In this document: positions 20,637 through 29,439 of the stretch, one piece after another | How positions within the stretch are numbered: position 1 is the first letter of the stretch | Layout: every line of letters starts with the position of its first letter | NCBI GenBank assembly: GCA_021730985.1 | Contig: JAKFYI010000003.1 | Span: forward strand, 1 to 64,000 | DNA: 64,000 bases | Reading direction: 5' to 3' | Source of the DNA: Hyphomicrobiales bacterium | Lineage (GTDB): Bacteria > Pseudomonadota > Alphaproteobacteria > Rhizobiales > Xanthobacteraceae | Notes under the pieces: model-generated | Told to the model about the DNA's origin: nothing | Database searches by the model: none | The model's input: the letters and a program-made list of their open reading frames with translations, nothing else | Position numbers and translations under genes: made by a program

Positions 20637-22130
20637 ATGTCGGTTCAAATGCCCGAGGCCGATCAGGCCATTCTGGGCCGCCGCGCCGAGATCGTGGCGG
20701 CGCTTCGAGCCATTGTGCCGGGCGAGGGGGTGATCGCGGCCGAGAGCGAGATGCGCCCCTACGAGTCCGACGGGCTCACCGCCTACAAGGCGCTGCCGAT
20801 GGTGGTGGTGCTGCCGGAAACCACCGAACAGGTCGCCGCGGTTCTGCGCTATTGCCACGCCAACGGCATCAAGGTGGTGCCGCGCGGGGCGGGCACCTCG
20901 CTGTCGGGAGGGGCGCTGCCGCTGATCGACGGCGTGCTGCTCGGCATGGCGAAGTTCAGCCGCATCCGCGAGATCGATTTCGACAACCGTGTCGCGGTGG
21001 TCGAGCCGGGCGTCACCAATCTGGCGGTGAGCACCGCGGTGGCGCACGCCGGCTTCTATTACGCACCGGACCCCTCGTCGCAGATCGCCTGCACGATCGG
21101 CGGCAACGTCGCGGAGAACTCCGGCGGCGTACACTGCCTGAAATACGGCATGACAACGAACAACATCCTCGGCCTGGAGATGGTGCTGATCACCGGCGAG
21201 GTGATCCGGCTTGGCGGCAAGCACCTTGACCCGGGCGGATACGACCTGATCGGCATTATCACCGGATCGGAAGGACTGCTGGGCGTCGTTACCGAGATCA
21301 CCGTGCGGGTTCTGAAAAAGCCGGAAACCGCGCGCGCCGTGCTGGTCGGATTCCCGTCGTCGGAGGACGCCGGCGAGTGCGTCTCGCGCATCATCGGTGC
21401 GGGCATCATCCCCGGCGGCATGGAGATGATGGACAAGCCTGCGATCCACGCCACGGAGGAGTTCGTCCACGCCGGCTATCCGCTCGACGTCGAGGCCTTG
21501 CTGATCGTCGAACTCGACGGGCCGAAGGCCGAGGTCGATTACCTGATCGAGCGCGTTGCTTCGATCGCGAAGGATTGCCGCTCCACCACGCTGCGCGTTT
21601 CCAATTCCGAGGACGAGCGCGTGCTGTTCTGGGCCGGCCGGAAGGCCGCGTTTCCGGCGGTGGGGCGGATTTCGCCCGACTACTACTGCATGGACGGCAC
21701 CATCCCGCGGGCGCGGCTGCCGCAGGTGCTCAAGCGCATCCGCGAACTGTCAGAGCACTACGGGCTGCGGGTCGCCAATGTGTTCCACGCCGGCGACGGC
21801 AACCTGCACCCGCTGATTCTGTACGACGCCAACAAGCCGGGCGAACTGGAGAAGACCGAGGAATTTGGCTCGGAAATTCTCAAGCTCTGCGTCGAGGTTG
21901 GCGGCGTGCTGACAGGCGAGCACGGCGTCGGCGTCGAGAAGCGCGACTTGATGCCGGTGATGTTCACCGAGGACGATCTCAATCAGCAGCAGCGCCTGAA
22001 GTGCGCGTTCGACGCCGGCGGCCTGCTCAATCCCGGCAAGGTCTTCCCGAAGTTGCACCGCTGCGCGGAATTGGGCCGCCTGCATGTGCATGCCGGCAAG
22101 TTGCCGTTCCCGGACATTCCGAGGTTCTGA
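20637..22130 (+). CDS. glcD: FAD-linked oxidase, glycolate/D-lactate dehydrogenase subunit GlcD-like
   Basis: 497 residues from the ATG at 20637 (MSVQMPEADQ). The N-terminal PCMH-type FAD-binding fold has PRGAGTSLSGGALP (about 83-96) and DPSSQIACTIGGNVAENSGG. The C-terminal oxidase domain has VFHAGDGNLHPLI and the FAD-contacting GGVLTGEHGVGVEKRDLM. It is the usual length for GlcD, which oxidises 2-hydroxy acids such as glycolate. glcE and glcF do not follow; the next gene points the other way. They may lie elsewhere, or this may be a stand-alone D-2-hydroxyacid dehydrogenase. Confidence 0.88.
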   Translation: MSVQMPEADQAILGRRAEIVAALRAIVPGEGVIAAESEMRPYESDGLTAYKALPMVVVLPETTEQVAAVLRYCHANGIKVVPRGAGTSLSGGALPLIDGVLLGMAKFSRIREIDFDNRVAVVEPGVTNLAVSTAVAHAGFYYAPDPSSQIACTIGGNVAENSGGVHCLKYGMTTNNILGLEMVLITGEVIRLGGKHLDPGGYDLIGIITGSEGLLGVVTEITVRVLKKPETARAVLVGFPSSEDAGECVSRIIGAGIIPGGMEMMDKPAIHATEEFVHAGYPLDVEALLIVELDGPKAEVDYLIERVASIAKDCRSTTLRVSNSEDERVLFWAGRKAAFPAVGRISPDYYCMDGTIPRARLPQVLKRIRELSEHYGLRVANVFHAGDGNLHPLILYDANKPGELEKTEEFGSEILKLCVEVGGVLTGEHGVGVEKRDLMPVMFTEDDLNQQQRLKCAFDAGGLLNPGKVFPKLHRCAELGRLHVHAGKLPFPDIPRF

Positions 22131-22139
22131 GCCGATCGG

Positions 22140-22856
22140 TCAGAATCGCGTGGTCAGTTCGGTCAGCCATGCCGGTGAGGCCTCGACGAGAAGCGCCTCA
22201 ATCCGCTTGTCCAACCCCGACAGGATCAAGACGCCGACGCCGGCAAGCAGAACTCCCATCGCCTTCTTGCCGCCGGAGCCGACCGCGAGCAGCCGCCCAC
22301 GCCACCGCGCCTGCGCCTCGCGCGACAGCGTTCCGATTGCAAGCAGGGGGATTGCCGCCCCGATCCCGAACGCGAGCATCGTCAAAGCAACCGCGCCAAG
22401 ATTCTCGCCCTTAGACGCCAGCACGGAGGCTGCGCCGAGGGTGGGTCCGACGCACGGCGCCCAAACCGCACCGAGCATCAGCCCGACCAGGAATTGCCCG
22501 CGTAGGCCGCCCGTGGATACGCCGGCAGAATTCGAATGAATCCAGTTTCCGACTGGCCCCGCGGCCAAGGCAAGCTGCCCCTGCAGGCGTGGCATCAGCA
22601 ACACGCCGCCAACCGCGATGAGCGCCACGGCCGCAACTGCGCGGAATACGTCCTGGTCTATGCCAATGGCAAAGCCGATGGTGGCGACAAACAAACCGAT
22701 TGCGACAAACGAAAGAGCCAATCCCGTGGCCAATGCCGCCGGTCCGTAGCGGTGTTCGCCCATGGCCGTTCCGACCACGATCGGAAGCAGAGGAATCACG
22801 CAGGGCGACAGGGTGGACAGCACGCCCGCCAGCAGCGCGAGCCCCATCTCGCCCAT
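22140..22856 (-). CDS. CcdA-like cytochrome c biogenesis/thiol transport membrane protein
   Basis: 238 residues, almost wholly hydrophobic with six predicted helices. The N-terminus GVLSTLSPCVIPLLPIVVGT has the conserved Pro-Cys of the DsbD/CcdA transmembrane family, and the second cysteine is in LGAVWAPCVGPTLG. CcdA passes reducing equivalents from cytoplasmic thioredoxin to periplasmic thiol proteins. It starts 6 bases after the stop of the thioredoxin-like gene at 22863, which is its evident periplasmic partner. Confidence 0.9.
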   Translation of the reverse strand: MGEMGLALLAGVLSTLSPCVIPLLPIVVGTAMGEHRYGPAALATGLALSFVAIGLFVATIGFAIGIDQDVFRAVAAVALIAVGGVLLMPRLQGQLALAAGPVGNWIHSNSAGVSTGGLRGQFLVGLMLGAVWAPCVGPTLGAASVLASKGENLGAVALTMLAFGIGAAIPLLAIGTLSREAQARWRGRLLAVGSGGKKAMGVLLAGVGVLILSGLDKRIEALLVEASPAWLTELTTRF

Positions 22857-22862
22857 TGGCGG

Positions 22863-23252
22863 TCAGACGCCCTTGCCGAGCAGTGCCGAGATTGAGGCTG
22901 GGTTGGAATCTCCGGTCGAACGGCCGGCTTCCTGCTTGCCCTTGAACACGATCAAGGTGCTTTGCTTCTGCACATTGAATTTCCGCAGCAGATCCTTTTG
23001 CGAGTCGAAGTCGATCTGGAAGCTCACAAGATCCTTGAATTTCGTTTCGCTCCTGAGCTTGGAGAGGATCGGCCCCTGCGCTTTGCAGACTGGGCACCAC
23101 GGCGCATGCACCTCGACCAGGATGGGCTTGCCGGCGGATTGCGCCGCCTCAAAAGCATTCTGGTCGAACTTTTTCGTCATAGCCGAAGCGATCGGACCCG
23201 CTGTGAGTGCCGCCGACAAGGCAAGTGCTCCGAAGAAAAAGCGACGATTCAT
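22863..23252 (-). CDS. Thioredoxin-family periplasmic protein
   Basis: 129 residues with an N-terminal hydrophobic signal (FFFGALALSAALTAGPIASA) and a thioredoxin fold. The active site is WCPVC (in VHAPWCPVCKAQG, about residues 48-60), with a CPVC centre. The later cis-proline region is not in the standard form (NVQKQSTLIVFKG), so the second half is a little unusual. It is probably reduced by the CcdA-like protein made from the next gene and serves cytochrome c maturation or thiol homeostasis in the periplasm. Confidence 0.88.
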   Translation of the reverse strand: MNRRFFFGALALSAALTAGPIASAMTKKFDQNAFEAAQSAGKPILVEVHAPWCPVCKAQGPILSKLRSETKFKDLVSFQIDFDSQKDLLRKFNVQKQSTLIVFKGKQEAGRSTGDSNPASISALLGKGV

Positions 23253-23345
23253 GGCGTCCTCTCGTTTTGAAAAACATTCGACATGAATAGCCGGTGGCGC
23301 AACTGACCCATTTCACATTGCAGACAGACTCGATCACAAGTTTGT

Positions 23346-23378
23346 GCGAACACGCGGCCGGGCGAGCCGCGTGTTCGC
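23346..23378 (-). terminator. 13-bp perfect hairpin after the AhpD-like gene
   Basis: GCGAACACGCGGC (23346-23358) pairs perfectly with GCCGCGTGTTCGC (23366-23378) around a 7-base loop, 10 bases past the stop of the gene at 23389. There is no uridine run, so it may act as a transcript-stabilising or factor-assisted terminator between this gene and the thioredoxin gene. Confidence 0.6.
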
Positions 23379-23388
23379 GAAAGCGGCA

Positions 23389-24003
23389 TTAACGAAGATG
23401 CTTGTCCGCGCTCCAGCCCTGGGAGGCGAGATGCGTTTCGCCAAACACCAGCGGCTCGTCTTCGAGCGGCGTCGCGAACGTGTCGTTCCAGCGGTTCAGG
23501 AAACCGAACATCGCGATCACGCCGACGATTTCAACGACCTGATCGTCGCTCCAGTGTTTGCGCATCTCCATGAACATCTCGTCGGTCACGGCATTTGGCA
23601 CGCACCCCGCAGCCACCGCAACATCCAGCGCCGCGCGCTCTGCTGCGCTGAACAACGGGCTCGTCTTGTAATCCCATACCGCGGCGAGCTTCTTGTCATC
23701 GACGCCGAGCTTGTGGGCGCCCTCGGCGGTGTGGGCCATGCAGTAGGAGCATCCGGCCGATCGGCTCGCGACATGCGATATCAGTCGCTTGAGTTTCATA
23801 TCGACTTTGCCTTCGGGATCCCAAATCGCGGCGCTCATCTGCGTATAGCCACGGACCATCTTGGGATTGCGCTGCATGATGAGCATGCTGTTGGGAATGA
23901 AGCCCATGCGCTTGCGGGCCGACTCGAACTGTTCCTTAAGGTCGGGGCTGTGCTCGGGCGGCAGCGGAGCAAGTCGCGGGGCGGGCCGGCTTCGTTGATC
24001 CAT
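23389..24003 (-). CDS. Carboxymuconolactone decarboxylase/AhpD-like protein
   Basis: 204 residues from the ATG at 24003, which has AAGGAGGA just upstream; the open frame continues 21 codons further without support. The peroxidase-type signature is SAGCSYCMAHTAEGAHKLG, with a CxxC and a His four residues later, as in AhpD. Such proteins use the cysteine pair to reduce peroxides or disulfides. The TetR gene at 24027 is directly upstream on the same strand, so the two probably form an operon controlled by that regulator. Confidence 0.88.
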   Translation of the reverse strand: MDQRSRPAPRLAPLPPEHSPDLKEQFESARKRMGFIPNSMLIMQRNPKMVRGYTQMSAAIWDPEGKVDMKLKRLISHVASRSAGCSYCMAHTAEGAHKLGVDDKKLAAVWDYKTSPLFSAAERAALDVAVAAGCVPNAVTDEMFMEMRKHWSDDQVVEIVGVIAMFGFLNRWNDTFATPLEDEPLVFGETHLASQGWSADKHLR

Positions 24004-24026
24004 GTGTTCCTCCTTGTGACTTCGGG

Positions 24027-24635
24027 TTAGTTCGGGGCAGGTGGCGTTGCAGATCGATCGAGGCATCCAAGCATCGTCGCCGCGATGTCGCGCAACACCG
24101 CGCGTTCCGGATTGACCTTGCCGATCAACCGCAACCCCTGGATGCCTGCCGTCAGAAAGCGCGCGAGCGCCTTCGGGTCGGAGTTGGCGTGCAACTCTCG
24201 GCGCTCTTTGGCCCGCACGAGAGCTTCGCAGAACATCGCTTCCGTTCGGTCCAGTCCGCGGCGCACCTCGGCCATGGCGGCGCGATCGTTGCGCGGCAGT
24301 TCAGCGGCGCAATTGCCGAGGAAGCAGCCGCGCCGCCCGGTTCCGGCGACGATCTCATCGATGAATTGCTCCAGCAACGCGGCGAACGCGTCGCGGATGG
24401 GAGTCTGCCGGTTGAGAAAGGCCGCAATGGCCGGCGCGCGCCGTTCGCTGTAGCGATCCACCGATAACAAAAGCAGATTCCGCTTGCTGCCGAACGCCGC
24501 ATAGAAGCTCGACCGGCTGAGGCCTGTGGCCTCGCAAAGGTCATCCAGCGATGTCGCCTGGTAGCCCTTGGTCCAAAGCACGTCCATCGCGCGATTCAGC
24601 GCCGCATCGGCATCGAATTCGCGTGGGCGGGCCAT
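24027..24635 (-). CDS. TetR/AcrR family regulator of the AhpD-like gene
   Basis: 202 residues from the ATG at 24635 (MARPREFDADAALNRAMDVL). The helix-turn-helix reads YQATSLDDLCEATGLSRSSF followed by YAAFGSKRNL. It resembles the subgroup that often regulates redox-responsive or electrophile-detoxification genes. It starts 22 bases from a perfect palindrome at 24657 that is probably its operator, suggesting self-repression together with the AhpD-like gene 23 bases downstream. Confidence 0.9.
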   Translation of the reverse strand: MARPREFDADAALNRAMDVLWTKGYQATSLDDLCEATGLSRSSFYAAFGSKRNLLLLSVDRYSERRAPAIAAFLNRQTPIRDAFAALLEQFIDEIVAGTGRRGCFLGNCAAELPRNDRAAMAEVRRGLDRTEAMFCEALVRAKERRELHANSDPKALARFLTAGIQGLRLIGKVNPERAVLRDIAATMLGCLDRSATPPAPN

Positions 24636-24656
24636 GGTGGGGTATCCCATGATTTC

Positions 24657-24670
24657 GGACTATGTAGTCC
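24657..24670. promoter_or_regulatory. Putative TetR operator palindrome GGACTATGTAGTCC
   Basis: A perfect palindrome GGACTA-TG-TAGTCC lies 21 bases upstream of the TetR start codon. The spacing and symmetry fit autorepression by a dimeric TetR protein, and such TAGTCC/GGACTA half-sites are familiar operators in this family. It could also face the divergent LLM gene at 24820. Confidence 0.6.
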
Positions 24671-24819
24671 AGAATAGATGGCCCAATCCGGTGTCGGCGT
24701 CAAGTTATTCGGCGGCGGTGACGTCGGGCTTGTCGCAGCGGGCCATGCCTTTAATGTGGCGGCACGGCTGAGGTGGATGCGCGTGCAACTCGCGGCGAGA
24801 CAATGGAGCCATCGGCAGA

Positions 24820-25869
24820 ATGCAATTCGGACTGTTTTGTACGGCTCAAGCGGGGACCGCGGACCACGCGCCGGAAACCGGCAAAGGCTTCCACGATTAC
24901 CTCGATCTCAACATCGAGGCCGAGGCGCTGGGCTATTGCTCGAGTTTCCTGGTCGAGCATCATTTCTCCGGCTGGAATCAGGTGTCCGCCACGCTCACGC
25001 TGCTGACCTGCCTCGCCATGCGGACGACACGCCTGCGGGTCGGCAGTTCGGTGATGGTGCTGCCCTGGCACAATCCGGTGCTGCTCGCCGAGCAGGCGGC
25101 GATGATCGACGTCATGTCGGGCGGCCGGCTCGATCTCGGCATTGGCAAGGGCTACCGCTACAACGAGTTTCTCGGCTTCAACATCCCGCAGGAGGAGGCC
25201 GACGCACGCTTCGAGGAGGCGCTTGCGGTCATCACCACGGCGTGGAGTTCACGCGAGCGCTTCACGTACCAAGGCAAATTCTGGACCTTCAACGACATCG
25301 TGGTCGAGCCGCCACCTGCGCAGAAGCCGTATCCGCCTTTCTGGGTCGCAGCCGGCAGCGAGCCATCGATCAAGCGCGCCGCCGCGCGCGGCTTCCGGCT
25401 GATCCTCGATCAATATGCGTCGCCCGTGGAGATCGGCCGGCGCATCGCAATCTATCGCGCCGAGCTTGAGGCGCATGGGCGGGTCTACGACCCCACCCAC
25501 GTCACCGTGGCGCGCCAGCTTTACGTCGCCAAGGACCACGCCGACAAGGAGGCCGCACTGGAGCGCCAAGCCGTCAACAACGAGCGGATGGCCGCGGTGT
25601 CACGCTGGCCCGACAACAAGGTCGGGTCGCACATCCTGGGTTACGCGGACAAGGCCGGCGGCACCACCGCTAACGCGATGTTCGGTACGCCCGATGAGAT
25701 TCGGGAGACGCTGAAGGCGCTGCAAGAAGCTGGCGCGGAGTTTCTGATCTTCGCGATGGCGGGCGGCCGCGAGCATCTGCGCCGCTTTGCGCGGGAGATC
25801 ATGCCCGATTTCTCCAAGCAGCCCGCAGCTGGCGGCAACCGCGCCGCGGAAGAATCAACGCTCGCCTAG
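24820..25869 (+). CDS. LLM class flavin-dependent oxidoreductase
   Basis: 349 residues. The N-terminus MQFGLFCTAQAG, the segment YCSSFLVEHHFSGWNQ and the signature RTTRLRVGSSVMVLPWHNPV followed by GGRLDLGIGKGY are typical of bacterial-luciferase-like TIM-barrel monooxygenases that use FMNH2 or F420. The substrate is unknown. It is divergent from the TetR-AhpD unit and could be controlled by the same operator. A second LLM protein is encoded at 35653. Confidence 0.9.
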   Translation: MQFGLFCTAQAGTADHAPETGKGFHDYLDLNIEAEALGYCSSFLVEHHFSGWNQVSATLTLLTCLAMRTTRLRVGSSVMVLPWHNPVLLAEQAAMIDVMSGGRLDLGIGKGYRYNEFLGFNIPQEEADARFEEALAVITTAWSSRERFTYQGKFWTFNDIVVEPPPAQKPYPPFWVAAGSEPSIKRAAARGFRLILDQYASPVEIGRRIAIYRAELEAHGRVYDPTHVTVARQLYVAKDHADKEAALERQAVNNERMAAVSRWPDNKVGSHILGYADKAGGTTANAMFGTPDEIRETLKALQEAGAEFLIFAMAGGREHLRRFAREIMPDFSKQPAAGGNRAAEESTLA

Positions 25870-25987
25870 GCTGGTTTGCGGCCTTATCGCCCCTTGCCAT
25901 CGCCACAATCCCCTGAGACGATAAATGTCCGGCGTTGACTTGCGGCCGGAACAATCCGGTCGCGCGGACGCCGAATGGGAGGCGTCG

Positions 25988-28057
25988 ATGGCGGCTGCAA
26001 ATGGCAATGCCGGCAATAGAGCCAAGGGTCCCCGGTGTATCGCGCTGGTGGGCCCCTTCCAAAGCGGCAAGACCACTCTCCTCGAAGCGATCCTGGCGCG
26101 CACCGGCGCGATCCAGCGTCAAGGCACGGTTGAGGCGGGCACCACGGTCGGCGATGCCTCCAAGGAGGCGCGCCACCACAAGATGAGCGTCGAGCTCACC
26201 GCCGCCACCACGACGTTCATGGATGACAGCTACACATTCATCGACTGCCCGGGCTCGGTGGAGTTCGCGCATGACATGCGCGCGGTGCTGCCCGCAATCG
26301 ACGCCGCGGTCGTCGTCTGCGAGGCCGACGCGCGCAAGATCCCGCAGCTCCAGTTGATCCTGCGCGAGCTTGAAGACCTTAAGATTCCCCGTTTCTTGTT
26401 TCTCAACAAGATCGACAAGGCTGACAGCAAGATCTTGGAGGTGCTGCAGATATTGCAGCCGGCCTCGCGCGTGCCGCTGGTGCTGCGCCAGATCCCGATC
26501 TGGAAGAACGAGATCATCACCGGCTTCGTCGATCTCGCGCTTGAGCGCGCCCATGTGTACCGGGAGCACGCCGCGTCGGAGGTCGTTCCGCTCGAAGGCG
26601 AGAACCTGGAACAGGAGAAGTCCGCGCGCTTCTCCATGCTGGAGAAGCTCGCCGACCACGACGACGAACTGATGGAGCAATTGCTCGAAGATATCCCGCC
26701 ACCGCGCGACAAGGTGTTCGACGATCTCGCTAAAGAATTGCGCGATGGCTTGGTGGTGCCGGTGCTGCTCGGCGCCGCCACCCGTACCAACGGAGTCCTT
26801 CGCCTGCTCAAGGCACTGCGGCACGAGGCGCCGGGCGTCGAAACGACCGCTCAGCGGCTCGGCCTCAAGAGCGGCGAGGCCGTCGCCTACGTGCTCAAGA
26901 CGTTCAACACAGCTCATGCCGGCAAGATGTCGGTCGCGCGTGTGCTCAGCGGACAGATCGGCGACGGCGTGACACTGCAATCGCCGGAACGGGAGGCCGG
27001 CCGTGTTGCCGCAACCTTCAAACTGGTCGGCCACAACACCGAGAAGCGCGTTCCCGCAGGCCCCGGCGAAACCGTGGCGCTTGGCAAGCTCGAATACGCC
27101 AGGACCGGCGACACGCTGTCGGCGGGCAAGCAGGCGCACGCCGCGCTGGCCACGGTGAAGCCGCACGAGCCGGTGCTCTCCATCGCGGTGTCCGCCAAGG
27201 ACCGCAAGGACGACGTCAAGCTCGGCCAGGCGATGCACAAGCTGGTGGACGAGGATCCTTCGGTCACCGTCCTGCACAACGCCGAAGCGCAGGAGATCGT
27301 GCTGTGGGGGCAGGGCGAGATGCATCTGCGGGTCGCGGGCGAGCGGCTTGCCGACCGGTTCGGCGTTGCCATCACCACCCGCAAGCCGGCGATCGGTTAC
27401 CGCGAAACCATCAAGAGAGGCATTGTGCAGCGCGGCCGCCACAAGAAGCAGTCGGGCGGCCACGGCCAGTTCGGCGATGTGGTGCTCGACATCAAGCCGC
27501 TGCCGCGCAGTTCGGGTTTCAAGTTCGAGGACAGGATCAGCGGCGGCGTGGTGCCGCGCAATTACATTCCGTCAGTGGAGGAGGGCGCCATCAACGCGCT
27601 CAAGCACGGGCCACTCGGCTTCCAGGTGGTGGACGTGCAGGTCGCACTGATCGACGGCTCGTACCACACCGTCGATTCGTCGGACATGGCGTTCCAGACC
27701 GCAGCGCGCATTGCGCTGGTGGAAGGTTTGCCGCAGTGCAATCCGGTACTGCTCGAACCGATCCACATGGTCAAGATCACATGCCCGACCGAAGCCACCG
27801 CCAAGATGAACGCGATCCTGTCAGGGCGGCGCGGCCAGATCCTCGGCTTCGACACTCGCGAGGGCTGGGACGGCTGGGATGTGGTGCGCGCCAAGCTGCC
27901 GGAGTCGGAGATCGGCGACCTGATCATCGAGGTGCGCTCGGGCACCGCGGGGGCCGGCAGTTTCACGTTCAAGTTCGATCACATGGCCGAACTCACCGGC
28001 AAGACCGCCGAGCAGATCGTGGCATCGCGGCGAACCGGGGCTGTTGCTGCTGAGTAG
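25988..28057 (+). CDS. Elongation factor G-like GTPase (FusA2 type)
   Basis: 689 residues from the ATG at 25988, picked because GGGAGG lies 7 bases upstream; an ATG 21 codons earlier is open too. G-domain motifs are GPFQSGKT (22-29), DCPGSVEF for the switch II region in place of DTPGH, and NKIDKAD. EF-G domains II-V follow (for example GQGEMHLRVAGERLADRFGV and GGVVPRNYIPSVEEG). The DCPGS variant marks the EF-G-like paralogues, not the main translocase. Its role in translation under stress is not established. Not in the usual str operon. Confidence 0.9.
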   Translation: MAAANGNAGNRAKGPRCIALVGPFQSGKTTLLEAILARTGAIQRQGTVEAGTTVGDASKEARHHKMSVELTAATTTFMDDSYTFIDCPGSVEFAHDMRAVLPAIDAAVVVCEADARKIPQLQLILRELEDLKIPRFLFLNKIDKADSKILEVLQILQPASRVPLVLRQIPIWKNEIITGFVDLALERAHVYREHAASEVVPLEGENLEQEKSARFSMLEKLADHDDELMEQLLEDIPPPRDKVFDDLAKELRDGLVVPVLLGAATRTNGVLRLLKALRHEAPGVETTAQRLGLKSGEAVAYVLKTFNTAHAGKMSVARVLSGQIGDGVTLQSPEREAGRVAATFKLVGHNTEKRVPAGPGETVALGKLEYARTGDTLSAGKQAHAALATVKPHEPVLSIAVSAKDRKDDVKLGQAMHKLVDEDPSVTVLHNAEAQEIVLWGQGEMHLRVAGERLADRFGVAITTRKPAIGYRETIKRGIVQRGRHKKQSGGHGQFGDVVLDIKPLPRSSGFKFEDRISGGVVPRNYIPSVEEGAINALKHGPLGFQVVDVQVALIDGSYHTVDSSDMAFQTAARIALVEGLPQCNPVLLEPIHMVKITCPTEATAKMNAILSGRRGQILGFDTREGWDGWDVVRAKLPESEIGDLIIEVRSGTAGAGSFTFKFDHMAELTGKTAEQIVASRRTGAVAAE

Positions 28058-28192
28058 GACGCTTTGGGCGCGGTGAGGCGCCTGACGTCGCGCCGCGTCT
28101 GGACCGTGGGTACGGGACACCTCCCGCATCCGTGACTTGCCTGTGATCCGCCCGCGCCTTACTGCTTCGGCGGCTCAAAATCCGGAGGGATT

Positions 28193-29173
28193 ATGAACGT
28201 CATTCGCCGCCGTGGCTGGGAATTGGCCGAAAGCTGCGCCACCCCCGAGCATGTGTTTCTCAATCGCCGCGGTTTCATGGCCGCCGCGGCGGGCGCCGCC
28301 GTGATCGGGATCACGCCAGAGCTTGCGATGGCGCAGCGCGTGTCCGATCTGGCCAACATGCCGGACCCGACGCGCGATCTCTATCCGGCCAAGCGGAACG
28401 AGAAGTACGTGCTCGACCGCCCGCTCACGGAAGAGAGCATCAACGCCAATTACAACAATTTCTTCGAGTTCGGTTCGAGCAAGAACATCGTGAAGGCCGC
28501 GCAGGCGCTGAAGACGCGCCCGTGGACCATCAAGATCGACGGCATGGTGGAGAAGCCGTTCGAGATCGGTATCGACGATCTTGTCCGAAAGGTAGGCATC
28601 GAAGAGCGGCTCTACCGGATGCGCTGCGTCGAGGCCTGGAGCATGACCATCCCGTGGTCGGGCTTCCAGATGTCGAAGCTGGTTGAAATGGCCAAGCCGC
28701 TTGGCTCGGCGAAGTACGTGCGGATGGAGACCTTCCTCGACAAGTCGATCGCGCCCGGCCAGCGGCAGAGCTGGTATCCATGGCCTTACGTCGAAGGCGT
28801 CACCATCGAGGAAGCCAACAACGAACTGGCCTTCCTGGTCACCGGCACCTACGGGAAGCCAGCACCGAAACAGCACGGCGCGCCGCTGCGTCTCGCGCTG
28901 CCGTGGAAGTACGGCTTCAAGTCGATCAAGTCGATCGTGCGGTTCAGCTTCACCGACAAGCGGCCGAAGAGCTATTGGGAAGATCTGCAGTCCGCCGAAT
29001 ACGGATTTTGGGCCAACGTCAATCCGGAGGTGTCGCATCCGCGCTGGAGCCAGGCGACCGAGGAAATCCTCGGCACTGGCGGCGAGCGCAAGCCCACCAT
29101 CCTGTTCAACGGCTACGGCGAATATGTCGCCTCGATGTACAGCGGACTCGGCAAGGAGCGGCTGTGGGCCTGA
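28193..29173 (+). CDS. msrP: MsrP, periplasmic methionine sulfoxide reductase catalytic subunit
   Basis: 326 residues, the usual length. A twin-arginine signal (LNRRGFMAAAAGAAVIGI) exports the folded molybdopterin protein. The molybdenum-ligating cysteine is Cys145 in YRMRCVEAWSMTIPW, and EFGSSKNIVKAAQALKTRPW and LPWKYGFKSIKSIV are family blocks. MsrP repairs oxidised methionine in periplasmic proteins. Its usual membrane heme partner MsrQ is not the next gene: a hairpin terminator follows and then a convergent LysR gene. MsrQ may be elsewhere or replaced by another electron donor. Confidence 0.95.
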   Translation: MNVIRRRGWELAESCATPEHVFLNRRGFMAAAAGAAVIGITPELAMAQRVSDLANMPDPTRDLYPAKRNEKYVLDRPLTEESINANYNNFFEFGSSKNIVKAAQALKTRPWTIKIDGMVEKPFEIGIDDLVRKVGIEERLYRMRCVEAWSMTIPWSGFQMSKLVEMAKPLGSAKYVRMETFLDKSIAPGQRQSWYPWPYVEGVTIEEANNELAFLVTGTYGKPAPKQHGAPLRLALPWKYGFKSIKSIVRFSFTDKRPKSYWEDLQSAEYGFWANVNPEVSHPRWSQATEEILGTGGERKPTILFNGYGEYVASMYSGLGKERLWA

Positions 29174-29208
29174 CCCGCTGACGTCCGGCGCAATGCTGAA
29201 ATGAAGAA

Positions 29209-29232
29209 GCCGGGCCCGTGAGGGCCCGGCTT
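29209..29232 (+). terminator. Terminator-like hairpin after msrP
   Basis: GCCGGGCCC (29209-29217) pairs perfectly with GGGCCCGGC (29222-29230) around GTGA, with only TT following. It begins 36 bases past the msrP stop. Confidence 0.7.
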
Positions 29233-29349
29233 AGTAATGTCGGCGCGGGACGGCCGACAATCACCTTCCAGAGGGGAACAACTGCCGGCTCCCGACTGCT
29301 TAATCTGGGGGGATGCGACAAACGGGCACCAGCAGCAGAGGAATAATGC

Positions 29350-29400
29350 GACTCACTTCTGTGAGTCACAATGCAACGAGCCGCATGACTGCCATGCGGC
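29350..29400. terminator. Two tandem hairpins between convergent msrP and lysR
   Basis: GACTCAC-TTCT-GTGAGTC (29350-29367) and GCCGCATG-ACTGC-CATGCGGC (29380-29400) are perfect stems of 7 and 8 bp. They lie 40 bases past the LysR gene's stop (reading the minus strand). Neither has a T-run on either side. They may be weak bidirectional terminators or part of a small RNA. Confidence 0.45.
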
Positions 29401-29439
29401 CCTCGCAATCTGCGTGGAACGCCGCCCACCTCTGCGAAA

